Shown here piece after piece: positions 17,210 to 24,363 of a DNA stretch of 29,174 nt. A program made the translations under genes and the position numbers. Origin of the DNA: Acidimicrobiia bacterium. Lineage in GTDB: Bacteria; Actinomycetota; Acidimicrobiia; Spongiisociales; SHLN01. Each line of letters starts with the position of its first letter. The stretch's first letter is position 1. The stretch spans positions 1 through 29,174 of the forward strand of contig SHLN01000004.1 in assembly GCA_004283105.1 (NCBI GenBank), in the 5' to 3' direction. Under the pieces are notes generated by a model. The model was not told where the DNA came from. It saw only the letters and a program-made list of their open reading frames with translations, and did not search any database.

Positions 17210-18498
17210 GTCATCAGCTCCAGCGCCCGGTCGGCCAGTTGCAGCGTCTCGTTCACGTTGAGTGTCCCGTTGATGATGTTGGCCGAGCTGGCCAGGTAGA
17301 GGCCCGGCACCGACGTTTCGATGGTCGGCACCCGGTCGGAGTAATTCAGCGCCGGGACCGCCATGACGGCCCGTACCCTGGAGGTCCGGGTGGCGATGAC
17401 GTCTGATTCGGCCACCTGGGGGAAGACCCGACGGAGACCGGCGAGGAAGTCGGCTTCGATGGCGGCGTCACTCTCTTCGAACAGGGGACTGGACGGGTCG
17501 ACGTAGCGGGGGAGATACACGAGGGAGGCGCCGTCGAAGTCACCGACCAGCGCCGCCATGTTGATGACTCCGGTGAAGGGCAGTCCGGGGTCGGTGATGT
17601 TGGTGACATAGAAGTCGGGGAGCTCACTCCGAACGAGAACCGACGGGCACACGATTCCGAGGTATCGCACCGCCTCCAGGCGGGCCGTCTCCTCCGGTTC
17701 GAGGCCTTCGCACATCCGGGCGGCAATCGGGGAGGCAGCCGTCACGACCACCTTGTCGAACTCGAGCGTCTCACCACCGGCCAGGCCGATCGTAATGGCG
17801 TCGCCGGTCCGGCGTACCCGCTCCACCACCGATCCAAGCCGGAAGCCGACCCCCCGCTCGACCAGGACCTGGTGGAACCGTTCGAAGACCCTCCCGTAGC
17901 CGCCGGTCACATTGCCAAACGTCTCGTCGGTCATGCCACGGCGCCGGGCGGCGGTGAGCCGCTGGATGGTCGCCCAAATGAATGCCGCCGATGTATCCCG
18001 GTAGGCCTCGCCCAGCTTTGACTCCAGGAGCGGCCGCCAAAACGTGTCGAACGTGCGCCGGCCGGACCAGCGTCGCAGCCAGGTCGCCACCGGGACCGAT
18101 TCGAGGCGCCGCCAATCCCGCACCCGTCCGGCATAGACGAGGGTGGCGGCCAGGCGGACCTTGTCGATGAGGCCCAGCGGCGGGAACCGGAGCAGCTCGA
18201 GCGGCGTGGATACCGAGTGGAGCCGCCCCTGCGCGAAGACTCCCGTGCGTGTGTGGTGCCACTCGATCTCGTCAGCGAGGCCGATCTCTTCGAGCAAAGC
18301 CAGGAGGTGGTCGTCGGTGGCCAGCGTCACGTGATAGTGGCGATCCCACGTCACGTCGCCGATGCGCCAGGCCGATGCCAGTCCGCCGATTTCGTCGGCT
18401 TGATCGATGACCGTCACCTCGTGGCCGAGCGCCGACAGCCGGAGTGCCAGGCCGAGCCCGAGCACGCCGCCACCGACGATGCCAAAGCGATCGGTCAT
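17206..18498 (-). CDS. FAD-dependent amine-oxidase-like oxidoreductase
   Basis: 430 residues. A Rossmann FAD/NAD(P) motif, VGGGVLGLGLA, occupies about residues 8-18, ends with the ribose-binding acid in VTVIDQADEIGG, and is followed by long insertions and a C-terminal FAD contact (GLYLASSANI...GTLNVNE). The architecture fits the protoporphyrinogen-oxidase/UDP-galactopyranose-mutase-like group often found in glycan clusters, where the substrate is usually unknown. An upstream in-frame ATG at 18552 would add 18 residues inside the preceding gene. The ATG at 18498 gives the same ATGA overlap as its neighbours and puts the nucleotide motif at the N-terminus. Confidence 0.78.
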   Translation of the reverse strand: MTDRFGIVGGGVLGLGLALRLSALGHEVTVIDQADEIGGLASAWRIGDVTWDRHYHVTLATDDHLLALLEEIGLADEIEWHHTRTGVFAQGRLHSVSTPLELLRFPPLGLIDKVRLAATLVYAGRVRDWRRLESVPVATWLRRWSGRRTFDTFWRPLLESKLGEAYRDTSAAFIWATIQRLTAARRRGMTDETFGNVTGGYGRVFERFHQVLVERGVGFRLGSVVERVRRTGDAITIGLAGGETLEFDKVVVTAASPIAARMCEGLEPEETARLEAVRYLGIVCPSVLVRSELPDFYVTNITDPGLPFTGVINMAALVGDFDGASLVYLPRYVDPSSPLFEESDAAIEADFLAGLRRVFPQVAESDVIATRTSRVRAVMAVPALNYSDRVPTIETSVPGLYLASSANIINGTLNVNETLQLADRALELMT

Positions 18499-19079
18499 CG
18501 TTCCCGAACGGTTCCGTTGGTCACCGTGTAGGCGAGGCCGCACCGTTCGCACTGCACCTCAGATCCGGCCGGCAGAGGCTCCCCGCATCGGCACACGGAT
18601 CCGATTTGGCGAGCCGGGTTTCCGACCACGAGCCCGAAGTCGGGGACGCTGCGGGTGACAACCGAGCCCATGCCGATCATGGCAAAGCGCCCCACCTCGA
18701 TCCCCGGCCCGATCGTGGCGGCCGCGCCGATGGTGGCTCCCTCCCGCACGAGCGTCTCGAGCGTGTCCTCGTCCGGATCGGAGGATCGGAGGGTGGCGAG
18801 ATCGCTCGTGGTGGCTCGCGGGTAGCGGTCGTTCGTGAAGGTGGTCCCGGCCGAGATCATCACGCCGTCCTCGATCGTGACCCCGGTGCAGATGTAGGCG
18901 AACGCGTTGATCTTGACCCGATCCCCGATGATCACGCCGTAGGCGATGTAGGTCTTCTCACCGACGATGCAGTCTGATCCGATGGTGGCCGGGCCGCGCA
19001 CGTGGACGTTGTCCCACACCGATGTTCCCGGGCCGATCTCAACCCCATCCTCGATCAGGGCCGTCGGGTGGATGGTCAT
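18495..19079 (-). CDS. Left-handed beta-helix N-acyltransferase with C-terminal zinc ribbon
   Basis: 194 residues. About 2-160 are hexapeptide repeats (such as PTALIEDGVEIGPGTSV and CIVGEKTYIAYGVIIG) of the trimeric acyltransferase fold. The TFTNDRYPR segment near residue 80 and the loop that follows are typical of the WbpD/WlbB and QdtC/FdtC groups that acetylate 3-amino sugars on nucleotide carriers. After the helix comes a C-x-C...C-x2-C set (C163, C165, C177, C180), a likely zinc ribbon. With the dehydrogenase and aminotransferase just upstream it completes the oxidise-aminate-acetylate order known for UDP-2,3-diacetamido sugars. The exact sugar is not proven. Confidence 0.82.
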   Translation of the reverse strand: MTIHPTALIEDGVEIGPGTSVWDNVHVRGPATIGSDCIVGEKTYIAYGVIIGDRVKINAFAYICTGVTIEDGVMISAGTTFTNDRYPRATTSDLATLRSSDPDEDTLETLVREGATIGAAATIGPGIEVGRFAMIGMGSVVTRSVPDFGLVVGNPARQIGSVCRCGEPLPAGSEVQCERCGLAYTVTNGTVRER

Positions 19080-20077
19080 GCGACGACTCGGTCGCTATCC
19101 GATCCGCCTTGCACCGGGATCCACTGTGGGCTGTTGAGTGAGGCGTAGGCCGCCTCGACCACTGCCACAGACGCAATCCCGTCCTCGGCTTCGATGAGGA
19201 GCGGTTCGATGCCGCTCAACGAGCGGAGGAAATTGTCAACCTGGGCGGACATAGCCTCCATTTTGTTGTACCCGTCTCCAAATTGCACCCATTCATCGGA
19301 GGCGGCAGTCCGATAGGCGGATCGACGCCAACCCACGAGGATGGTTCCCTCCGAACCGTAGATCTCGATGAAGCTGTCCCGCTCCTTGTTTACGCTCCAC
19401 GAAAGGTCGATCGTTCCACTCACGCCGGCTTCGGTCGTGAAGAAGATCCGGGCCGTGTCCTCTACGTCGACGCTCTGGACTCGCTTGCCTTCGACCGCCA
19501 GGACCTGGGCGATGGGCCCGAGCAGATAGCGGGCGATGTCGAGGCTGTGGGTCCCGTTGTCGATGAGGACGCCACCTCCGGAGATCTCGGACACGGAGTT
19601 CCATCGCTGGCTCATGTCGACGTGCGACGCGAACGTGTTCTCGTACAGGATGATCTCGCCGATCGTCCCCCCCTCGACGAGATGCCGGGCGGCGGTGATG
19701 TCGGGCACGTACCGGAACTTTGAGGCCATGGTGAGCGCAACGCCGCTCCGACGCGACTCCTCAGCCATCGCCTGCGCAGAAGAGACATCAATAGCGAGCG
19801 GCTTCTCGCACAGCACCGGGATTCCAGAGCGGAGAAAGTGGAGTGCGATCTCTGGATGGGTGGCCGGCGGGGTCGCCACGATCACGGCGTCGACGTCGGA
19901 GACGAGCCGGTAGTCGTCGGTGAAGGTGGCGCTGGTCGCCTGGGCAACCGGCACCCCGATCTCGGGATCGAGATCGCACACGACGGCCAGCCGATCGTCG
20001 AGGTTGTCGAACACGTCCGCATAGGTCCCCCCGATACCACCGGCTCCAACGAGGGCAACCGACAAAGGCCCGGTCAT
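19076..20077 (-). CDS. Gfo/Idh/MocA-family sugar dehydrogenase
   Basis: 333 residues. The N-terminal Rossmann motif VGAGGIGGTY covers about 10-19, an NAD-type acid lies in VVCDLDP, and the catalytic-type lysine K92 is in CEKPLA. The second domain has the GGGVLIDNGTHSLD segment (about 167-180), with the conserved Asp and His of this family. Relatives in sugar clusters (WbpB/WlbA type) oxidise the C3 hydroxyl of a nucleotide sugar, producing the keto substrate for an aminotransferase such as the gene immediately before it. ATGA overlaps join it to both neighbours. Sequence alone cannot separate this role from other sugar oxidations. Confidence 0.82.
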   Translation of the reverse strand: MTGPLSVALVGAGGIGGTYADVFDNLDDRLAVVCDLDPEIGVPVAQATSATFTDDYRLVSDVDAVIVATPPATHPEIALHFLRSGIPVLCEKPLAIDVSSAQAMAEESRRSGVALTMASKFRYVPDITAARHLVEGGTIGEIILYENTFASHVDMSQRWNSVSEISGGGVLIDNGTHSLDIARYLLGPIAQVLAVEGKRVQSVDVEDTARIFFTTEAGVSGTIDLSWSVNKERDSFIEIYGSEGTILVGWRRSAYRTAASDEWVQFGDGYNKMEAMSAQVDNFLRSLSGIEPLLIEAEDGIASVAVVEAAYASLNSPQWIPVQGGSDSDRVVA

Positions 20078-21270
20078 TGTGCCTCCACCGCCTTCCGGAA
20101 TCCGTCGGCGATGTAGTCGACGTGAGATTCGGTGAATCCCTCGTTGAAAGGGAGCACGAGCACCCGATCAAGGCCGGCATAGGTGCCCGGGAACCTGGCC
20201 GGTGAGTAGTCGACGGCTTCCGGGGCTGCCAGCGTGAACGGCCACGAGCTGGAGCCGAAGGTGTTCTGGTCCCGGAAGACCTCGGTCTCGAACGCCGGTT
20301 TCTGGATATATCGCGGGGCGGCCGGGATATCGAGCTCTCGCAGTGCGCCGGCGAGGTAGTCGACGCCGCCTTCGATGGCGGCAGGGTCCACCCACAGCGG
20401 ATACCGCCAATAGCTGTGGTCGCCTCCGTCGGGAGCTGAGGGCAATTCGAGCCCATCGAGCCCGCTGATCCGGCTGGTGAGGCGCTCCGCCATTGCCCGA
20501 CGCCGCTTCACCGCCGACGGCAGCTTCCGGAGCTGGGCCAGGGCCACGGCGCCCTGCAGCTCGGTCAGCCGGTAGTTGAGGGCGAGGAAGTAGTGGTCGG
20601 GCGCCGGGTCGCCGTAGCCCCACGCCTTGTTCACGAACAGCCGCATCCGGCGGGCGAGGGCTGGGTCGGCGGTGACCACAATGCCCCCCTCGCCGCTCGT
20701 CATGTGCTTTCCCTGTTGGAAGCTGAAGCAGCCGATGGCTCCGACGGTTCCCACCATCGCACCCTGGCTCTCGGCGAGGAACGCCTGGGCGGCGTCTTCG
20801 ATGACCGGCAGGCCGTGCCGGGCGGCCAGGTCCATGATCGGCCCCATGTCGGCCGGGCACCCGAACAGATGGGTGACGATGATGGCTCTGGTTCGGGCGG
20901 TGATCCGGGCGGCGATCGTCTCGGCCGTCACATTGAGAGTGGCCGGGTCGGTGTCGGCGAACACGGGGATCAGACCCTGGAACAGGATGGGGGCAAGGGC
21001 GCCCATGTCCGTCACCGGCGTGGTGATCACCTCATCGCCCGGTTCCAGGTCGAGGGCGGCGACGGCGATGTGAACGGCCGCGCTGCCGGAGCTGCAGGCG
21101 ACTGCATGCGGAGAACCGAGCATCTGAGCAAACTCGAGCTCGAGGTTCTTGACCGTCTCGCCCTTTGTGGAAGTGAGCGTGCCGCTCTCGATGACCGACT
21201 TCAGGAGCGCCAGTTCATCGGTGCCCAGGTCGCGTCCCGACGCGTTCTGATCAGATGGCAGTGTTGACAT
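20074..21270 (-). CDS. DegT/DnrJ/EryC1-family PLP sugar aminotransferase
   Basis: 398 residues from the chosen ATG. The fold-type-I PLP motifs of sugar aminotransferases are visible: the SSGSAAVHIA phosphate-binding region near 60-70, EDAAQAF with the Asp that holds the pyridine nitrogen, and K188 in SFQQGKHMTSGEGG as the Schiff-base lysine. It would transaminate a keto sugar (3-keto by context). The ATG at 21270 follows a weak GGAAA and gives the usual family length; an in-frame ATG at 21345 would add 25 polar residues and cannot be excluded. It is the first gene of the six-gene minus-strand operon. Confidence 0.85.
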   Translation of the reverse strand: MSTLPSDQNASGRDLGTDELALLKSVIESGTLTSTKGETVKNLELEFAQMLGSPHAVACSSGSAAVHIAVAALDLEPGDEVITTPVTDMGALAPILFQGLIPVFADTDPATLNVTAETIAARITARTRAIIVTHLFGCPADMGPIMDLAARHGLPVIEDAAQAFLAESQGAMVGTVGAIGCFSFQQGKHMTSGEGGIVVTADPALARRMRLFVNKAWGYGDPAPDHYFLALNYRLTELQGAVALAQLRKLPSAVKRRRAMAERLTSRISGLDGLELPSAPDGGDHSYWRYPLWVDPAAIEGGVDYLAGALRELDIPAAPRYIQKPAFETEVFRDQNTFGSSSWPFTLAAPEAVDYSPARFPGTYAGLDRVLVLPFNEGFTESHVDYIADGFRKAVEAQ

Positions 21271-21449
21271 TGAGTTTCCAGCTTTCTCGGCGGTGTTCAC
21301 CCGGTTCGGCCGCCCTGCCGCCACCGGATGGTTGTCTCGGCGCATCCCGGGGTTGACTCCGCCCGGCCGTCACCACTCAACAGCGTAGCCGTGTTCACGG
21401 AGGGTGGCTACACGTGGAAAACCTGCAACGGGCTCGTTCGCGAGTGAGC

Positions 21450-21478
21450 TTTTGCGGCAGTACCCGGCTGCCTATACT
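21450..21478 (+). promoter_or_regulatory. Candidate sigma-70-type promoter of nuoA2
   Basis: TATACT at 21473-21478 is a strong -10 match and stands out in this GC-rich sequence. TTTTGC at 21450-21455 gives a 17-bp spacer but is a poor -35; TTGCGG at 21452-21457 is better in sequence but leaves only 15 bp. Transcription would start near 21485, about 30 bases before the nuoA start. Confidence 0.5.
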
Positions 21479-21505
21479 CCTCGCAGTTCACCCGCCTGGC
21501 AGGCC

Positions 21506-21513
21506 GAGGAGAG
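21506..21513 (+). promoter_or_regulatory. Ribosome binding site deciding the nuoA2 TTG start
   Basis: GAGGAGAG precedes two adjacent TTG codons at 21514 and 21517. The AGGAG core ends at 21511, two bases before the first TTG and five before the second, so the second (21517) is the better-spaced start. No ATG or GTG is near enough to give a full-length NuoA. Confidence 0.6.
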
Positions 21514-21516
21514 TTG

Positions 21517-21882
21517 TTGTCGGAGTACTTTGACCAATATCTGACCGTCCTCGCCTTCGGCGCTTTCGGAGCCATCCTCGTTGCCCTCCTGATCGGTTTG
21601 GCCGCGCTCATTCGTCCGAGCAATCCGACGCCGGCCAAGCTCGAGACGTACGAGTCGGGCATCGACCCCGTCGGCGGGGGATACAGCCAAACCCACATTC
21701 GCTACTACGTGTTCGCCCTGCTGTTTCTCATCTTCGACGTCGAGGCGGTGTTCATCTTTCCATGGGCGCTCGAGATCGAGTCGTTGGGGGCGTTCGGGCT
21801 CTGGGAGATGTTCATCTTCATCGGCATTCTCCTCATGGGTTTGCTCTACGCGGTTCGCAAGGGGGTCCTGAAGTGGGAGTAA
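21517..21882 (+). CDS. nuoA: NADH-quinone oxidoreductase subunit A, set 2 (NuoA)
   Basis: This is the ND3-type membrane subunit, about 121 residues with three hydrophobic helices. The long first loop contains KLETYESGIDPVGGG (around residues 40-55), the conserved ND3 loop that reaches the quinone cavity; the second helix follows with FLIFDVEAVFIFPWA, whose Asp and Glu residues are family hallmarks. The start is a TTG chosen from the ribosome site (21517; 21514 is the alternative, one codon longer). It is the first gene of the second nuo set. The end overlaps nuoB by 10 bp. Confidence 0.93.
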   Translation: MSEYFDQYLTVLAFGAFGAILVALLIGLAALIRPSNPTPAKLETYESGIDPVGGGYSQTHIRYYVFALLFLIFDVEAVFIFPWALEIESLGAFGLWEMFIFIGILLMGLLYAVRKGVLKWE

Positions 21883-22370
21883 TCGAGCGTTTCGGAGCTC
21901 CCAAGCCCATCTCCTGGCTGCTCAACTGGTCTCGCAAGTACTCGCTGTACATGTTCCAGTTCGGGTTGGCTTGCTGCGCCATCGAAATGATGGCGGCCTC
22001 CGGGCCCCGCTACGACTTCATGCGTTTCGGCATCATCCCGCTGCCCGCCTCTCCGCGTCAGTCGGACTTGATGGTGGTGGCCGGTACGGTGACCGACAAG
22101 ATGTCTCCGGCGGTGCGTCGTCTCTACGACCAGATGCCGCACCCCAAGTACGTCATCTCCATGGGATCCTGTGCCAACTGCGGCGGTCCCTATTGGGACT
22201 CCTACTCGGTGACCAAGGGTGTCGATCAGATCATTCCGGTCGACGTGTATGTGCCCGGGTGCCCACCGCGGCCTGAGGCGCTCATGGAGGGCATTGTCTT
22301 GTTGCAGCAGAAGATCACGAACGAGGACGTGCGTGAGAAGTGGAATCAGCGTGACCACCAACCCGCCTGA
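21873..22370 (+). CDS. nuoB: NADH-quinone oxidoreductase subunit B, set 2 (NuoB)
   Basis: This is the PSST-type subunit that holds cluster N2, the last iron-sulfur centre before quinone. It has 165 residues. The N2 ligands are complete: adjacent C34-C35 in LACCAIEMM, C100 in GSCANCGGPYWDSY, and C130 in VPGCPPRPEAL. The GTG at 21873 lies within the end of nuoA and gives the family N-terminus; upstream in-frame ATG 21762 would add 37 residues read out of frame through nuoA. The gene overlaps nuoC by 20 bp. Its intact cluster site indicates a working Q-module in set 2. Confidence 0.95.
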   Translation: MGVIERFGAPKPISWLLNWSRKYSLYMFQFGLACCAIEMMAASGPRYDFMRFGIIPLPASPRQSDLMVVAGTVTDKMSPAVRRLYDQMPHPKYVISMGSCANCGGPYWDSYSVTKGVDQIIPVDVYVPGCPPRPEALMEGIVLLQQKITNEDVREKWNQRDHQPA

Positions 22371-23073
22371 CGAGCCAGAATCCGCCGTGGACGCTGGCGA
22401 CAGCCGGTCCGAAGTGGCCGAGCTGGCAGCCCGGGTGGCCGAGCTGGTGGGCTCCGAGTCCTGGTCGGCCGATTTCGGCAACGCCAAGGTGCGCGTTGAT
22501 CGCTCGCAATGGTTCGAAGCCGTCGAGGCCGCGCGTGATGGGGCGGACCTCGCCTTTTTCTCGTTCCTGTCGGCTATCGATTGGAGCAATGACGTCGCGG
22601 TCGGTGAGCCGCTCGACGAGACCGTTGAGGAGCGTTACGAAATCCTGGTCCGCCTTTCGAGCGGACGAAACAACGATTCGGTCACCTTGTCGACGGACGT
22701 TCCCAAGAACGACGCCCGGATCCCGACGCTGGTCGACCTGTTCGGTGGCGCCAATTGGCACGAGCGCGAAGCAGCCGAGATGTTCGGCATCGAGTTCGAG
22801 GGCCACCCAAATCTCAACCGGCTCTACCTGACCGACGAGTTCGAAGGCCATCCGCTCCGCAAGACGTACCCGCTGGTGAGCCGGGAGATCAAGCCCTGGC
22901 CGGGCATGGTGGACGTCGAAGACATGCCAAGTACGGAGAACCCTGAGGCGGAGCAGGCAGGCTCCTCGGAGGACGAGGCGAGCAATCAGCAACCAGCCGC
23001 CAGCTCCGAGGTTGAAGCGGGTAGCGGGGAGCGGGCAGCGGGCAGCGGCAGCCCCGAAGGGGATGCCCAATGA
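22351..23073 (+). CDS. nuoC: NADH-quinone oxidoreductase subunit C, set 2 (NuoC), with repeat-encoded tail
   Basis: This is the 30-kDa subunit of the Q-module, 240 residues. The conserved core runs from about residue 15 to 190 and includes the signature WHEREAAEMFGIEFEGHP and FEGHPLRKTYPL. The GTG start at 22351 sits inside nuoB. After about residue 195 the protein becomes a Glu/Ser/Ala/Gly tail, unlike the core. Residues about 211-234 are encoded by two arrays of 7-bp repeats, so this part of the tail probably arose by repeat growth into the gene end. No function is expected for the tail. The stop overlaps the nuoD ATG (ATGA). Confidence 0.94.
   Translation: MTTNPPDEPESAVDAGDSRSEVAELAARVAELVGSESWSADFGNAKVRVDRSQWFEAVEAARDGADLAFFSFLSAIDWSNDVAVGEPLDETVEERYEILVRLSSGRNNDSVTLSTDVPKNDARIPTLVDLFGGANWHEREAAEMFGIEFEGHPNLNRLYLTDEFEGHPLRKTYPLVSREIKPWPGMVDVEDMPSTENPEAEQAGSSEDEASNQQPAASSEVEAGSGERAAGSGSPEGDAQ
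22980..23048 (+). repeat. Heptamer element E: two arrays inside the nuoC 3' end
   Basis: First array 22980-23007: GAGCAAT, CAGCAAC, CAGCCGC, CAGCTCC, with GAGGTTG as a possible fifth degenerate unit. Second array 23014-23048: GAAGCGG, GTAGCGG, GGAGCGG, GCAGCGG, GCAGCGG. The 7-bp step and the AGC core match the intergenic arrays; GTAGCGG is an exact unit of element C. The two arrays here run in the same sense and are not good inverted copies. Since 7 is not a multiple of 3, successive units are read in different frames and give the NQQPAASS and GSGERAAGSGS protein stretches. Confidence 0.85.
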
Positions 23074-24266
23074 GCCAAACACTTGATCCCCGGGCGGCGG
23101 CGCATGTTTCCGAGGTAGCCGTTTCTGTTGAACTGCAGACGCCGGGGATGACTATCAACATCGGGCCGCAGCATCCCTCGACACACGGTGTGCTTCGATT
23201 GGTGGCCGAGTTGGATGGCGAGCGCATTGTCAACGTAGAACCGGTCATCGGCTACATGCACCGCGGCTACGAGAAGCTCTCCGAAGTACGGACCTACCCG
23301 CAGATAACCGCTCTGGTCAATCGGATCGACTGGGTGTCGGGCTTTGCCAACGAGATACCGCTCATCGTGGCGGTGGAGCGCCTCATGGAGATTGAAGTGC
23401 CCGAGCGGGCCCAATCGATCCGGCTCATCCTCACCGAGCTCGCCCGTATCTCGAACCACCTCGTTTTCCTCTCCTCCTATCCCCTCGAGCTGGGAGCGTC
23501 TACACCGCTCATGCACGCGCTTCGGGAACGGGAACATGTTCTGGAGCTCATTGAGGGAGTCACCGGTGGGCGGTTCCATCCCAACTTCAATCGCATCGGA
23601 GGCGTCAAGCCGGCCGCCGGAGGCGGGAGCACCCAGAAGAAGGTTCTTCAGGACCTGCCGAAGGGATTCCTGGCCGAGACGCGCCTCGCCATGGAAAAGG
23701 TGATGGCCATTTGTGACGACCTCGATTCCCTCGTCACCGGGAATGAGATCTTCCACGCCCGGACCAAGGGGGTAGCGATCGTGCCGCCCGACCTGGCGCT
23801 CGCGTACGGAGTCTCGGGGCCGAACCTCCGTGCCTCCGGGGTTGCCTTCGACCTCCGCAAGCACGAGGACTATCTGCCGTACGACAAGTACGACTTCGAT
23901 GTTGCCATCGGCGAGAACGGCGACTGTTTTGATCGCTTCGACGTACGGCTACAGGAGGTGCGGCAGGCGGCCCGCATCATCGGCCAGGCGATCGACGATA
24001 TCCCCTCCGGGCCGCTGCAAGCCAAGGTCCCGCGGGTCATCAAGGTCCCCAAAGGTGAGACGTACGTTCGGGCCGAGAACCCGAAGGGCGAAATGGGCTA
24101 CTACATCGTGTCCGAGGGCGGCCGCATCCCGTATCGGCTCAAGATCCGAACCCCTTCGTTCTCGAACCTTTCCATCCTCCCGTGGGCCCTCAAAGGCCTT
24201 CTCGTCCCCGACATCATCGCCCTGCTCGGAAGCCTCGACTTCGTCCTGGGAGATGTGGACCGATGA
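23070..24266 (+). CDS. nuoD: NADH-quinone oxidoreductase subunit D, set 2 (NuoD)
   Basis: This is the 49-kDa subunit, which with NuoB and NuoH forms the quinone-reduction site. It has 398 residues, the usual length, and is separate from NuoC (no CD fusion). The quinone-headgroup loop GPQHPSTHGVLR contains H35 and H39, and GYMHRGYEKL follows near residues 61-70. The rest matches the NiFe-hydrogenase-like fold without the metal cysteines, ending in the classical GDVDR. The ATG overlaps the nuoC stop. Directly after its TGA (24264-24266) begins heptamer element D; in a full operon nuoE would follow here. Confidence 0.96.
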   Translation: MSQTLDPRAAAHVSEVAVSVELQTPGMTINIGPQHPSTHGVLRLVAELDGERIVNVEPVIGYMHRGYEKLSEVRTYPQITALVNRIDWVSGFANEIPLIVAVERLMEIEVPERAQSIRLILTELARISNHLVFLSSYPLELGASTPLMHALREREHVLELIEGVTGGRFHPNFNRIGGVKPAAGGGSTQKKVLQDLPKGFLAETRLAMEKVMAICDDLDSLVTGNEIFHARTKGVAIVPPDLALAYGVSGPNLRASGVAFDLRKHEDYLPYDKYDFDVAIGENGDCFDRFDVRLQEVRQAARIIGQAIDDIPSGPLQAKVPRVIKVPKGETYVRAENPKGEMGYYIVSEGGRIPYRLKIRTPSFSNLSILPWALKGLLVPDIIALLGSLDFVLGDVDR

Positions 24267-24348
24267 GAGCTGCGAGCTGCGGGCTGTGGGCCATGAGCAA
24301 GAGGGCCGTTCTGGCTCATAGCTCATCGCTCATAGCCCACTGCTCAAC
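24267..24348 (+). repeat. Heptamer element D: facing pair of 5-unit arrays at the missing nuoE-F-G position
   Basis: Left array 24267-24301: GAGCTGC twice, GGGCTGT, GGGCCAT, GAGCAAG; it begins at the first base after the nuoD stop. Right array 24314-24348: GCTCATA, GCTCATC, GCTCATA, GCCCACT, GCTCAAC. The arms are inverted copies around a 12-bp centre. Aligned over 32 positions, 22 are Watson-Crick pairs and four more are G-U in RNA, so a long imperfect hairpin is plausible in the nuo mRNA. The right arm ends 1 bp before the ribosome site of nuoH, so it could also affect translation of nuoH. Confidence 0.9.
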
Positions 24349-24349
24349 G

Positions 24350-24357
24350 AAGGAGGT
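24350..24357 (+). promoter_or_regulatory. Consensus ribosome binding site of nuoH2
   Basis: AAGGAGGT, a perfect anti-16S match, six bases before the GTG at 24364. Such a strong site is unusual in this window, where most nuo genes rely on coupling by overlap. It makes nuoH-M independent of nuoD translation, consistent with the 97-bp break between them. Confidence 0.85.
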
Positions 24358-24363
24358 CACGAA

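Larger units (their letters stand above)
21271..21516. promoter_or_regulatory. Divergent control region between glycan operon and second nuo set
   Basis: This 246-bp stretch separates the minus-strand aminotransferase from the plus-strand nuoA and should hold both promoters. Two copies of the octamer GTGTTCAC occur, at 21293-21300 and 21391-21398. The second lies in the near-palindrome CCGTGTTCACGG (21389-21400), flanked by GTAGCC (21385-21390) and GGCTAC (21406-21411) as inverted repeats. No convincing promoter for the minus strand was found. No gene or RNA is seen. Confidence 0.5.

Noticed and set aside
6568..24348. The tandem arrays as CRISPR arrays
   Set aside because: Units are 7 bp with no spacers, and no cas genes are in the window.
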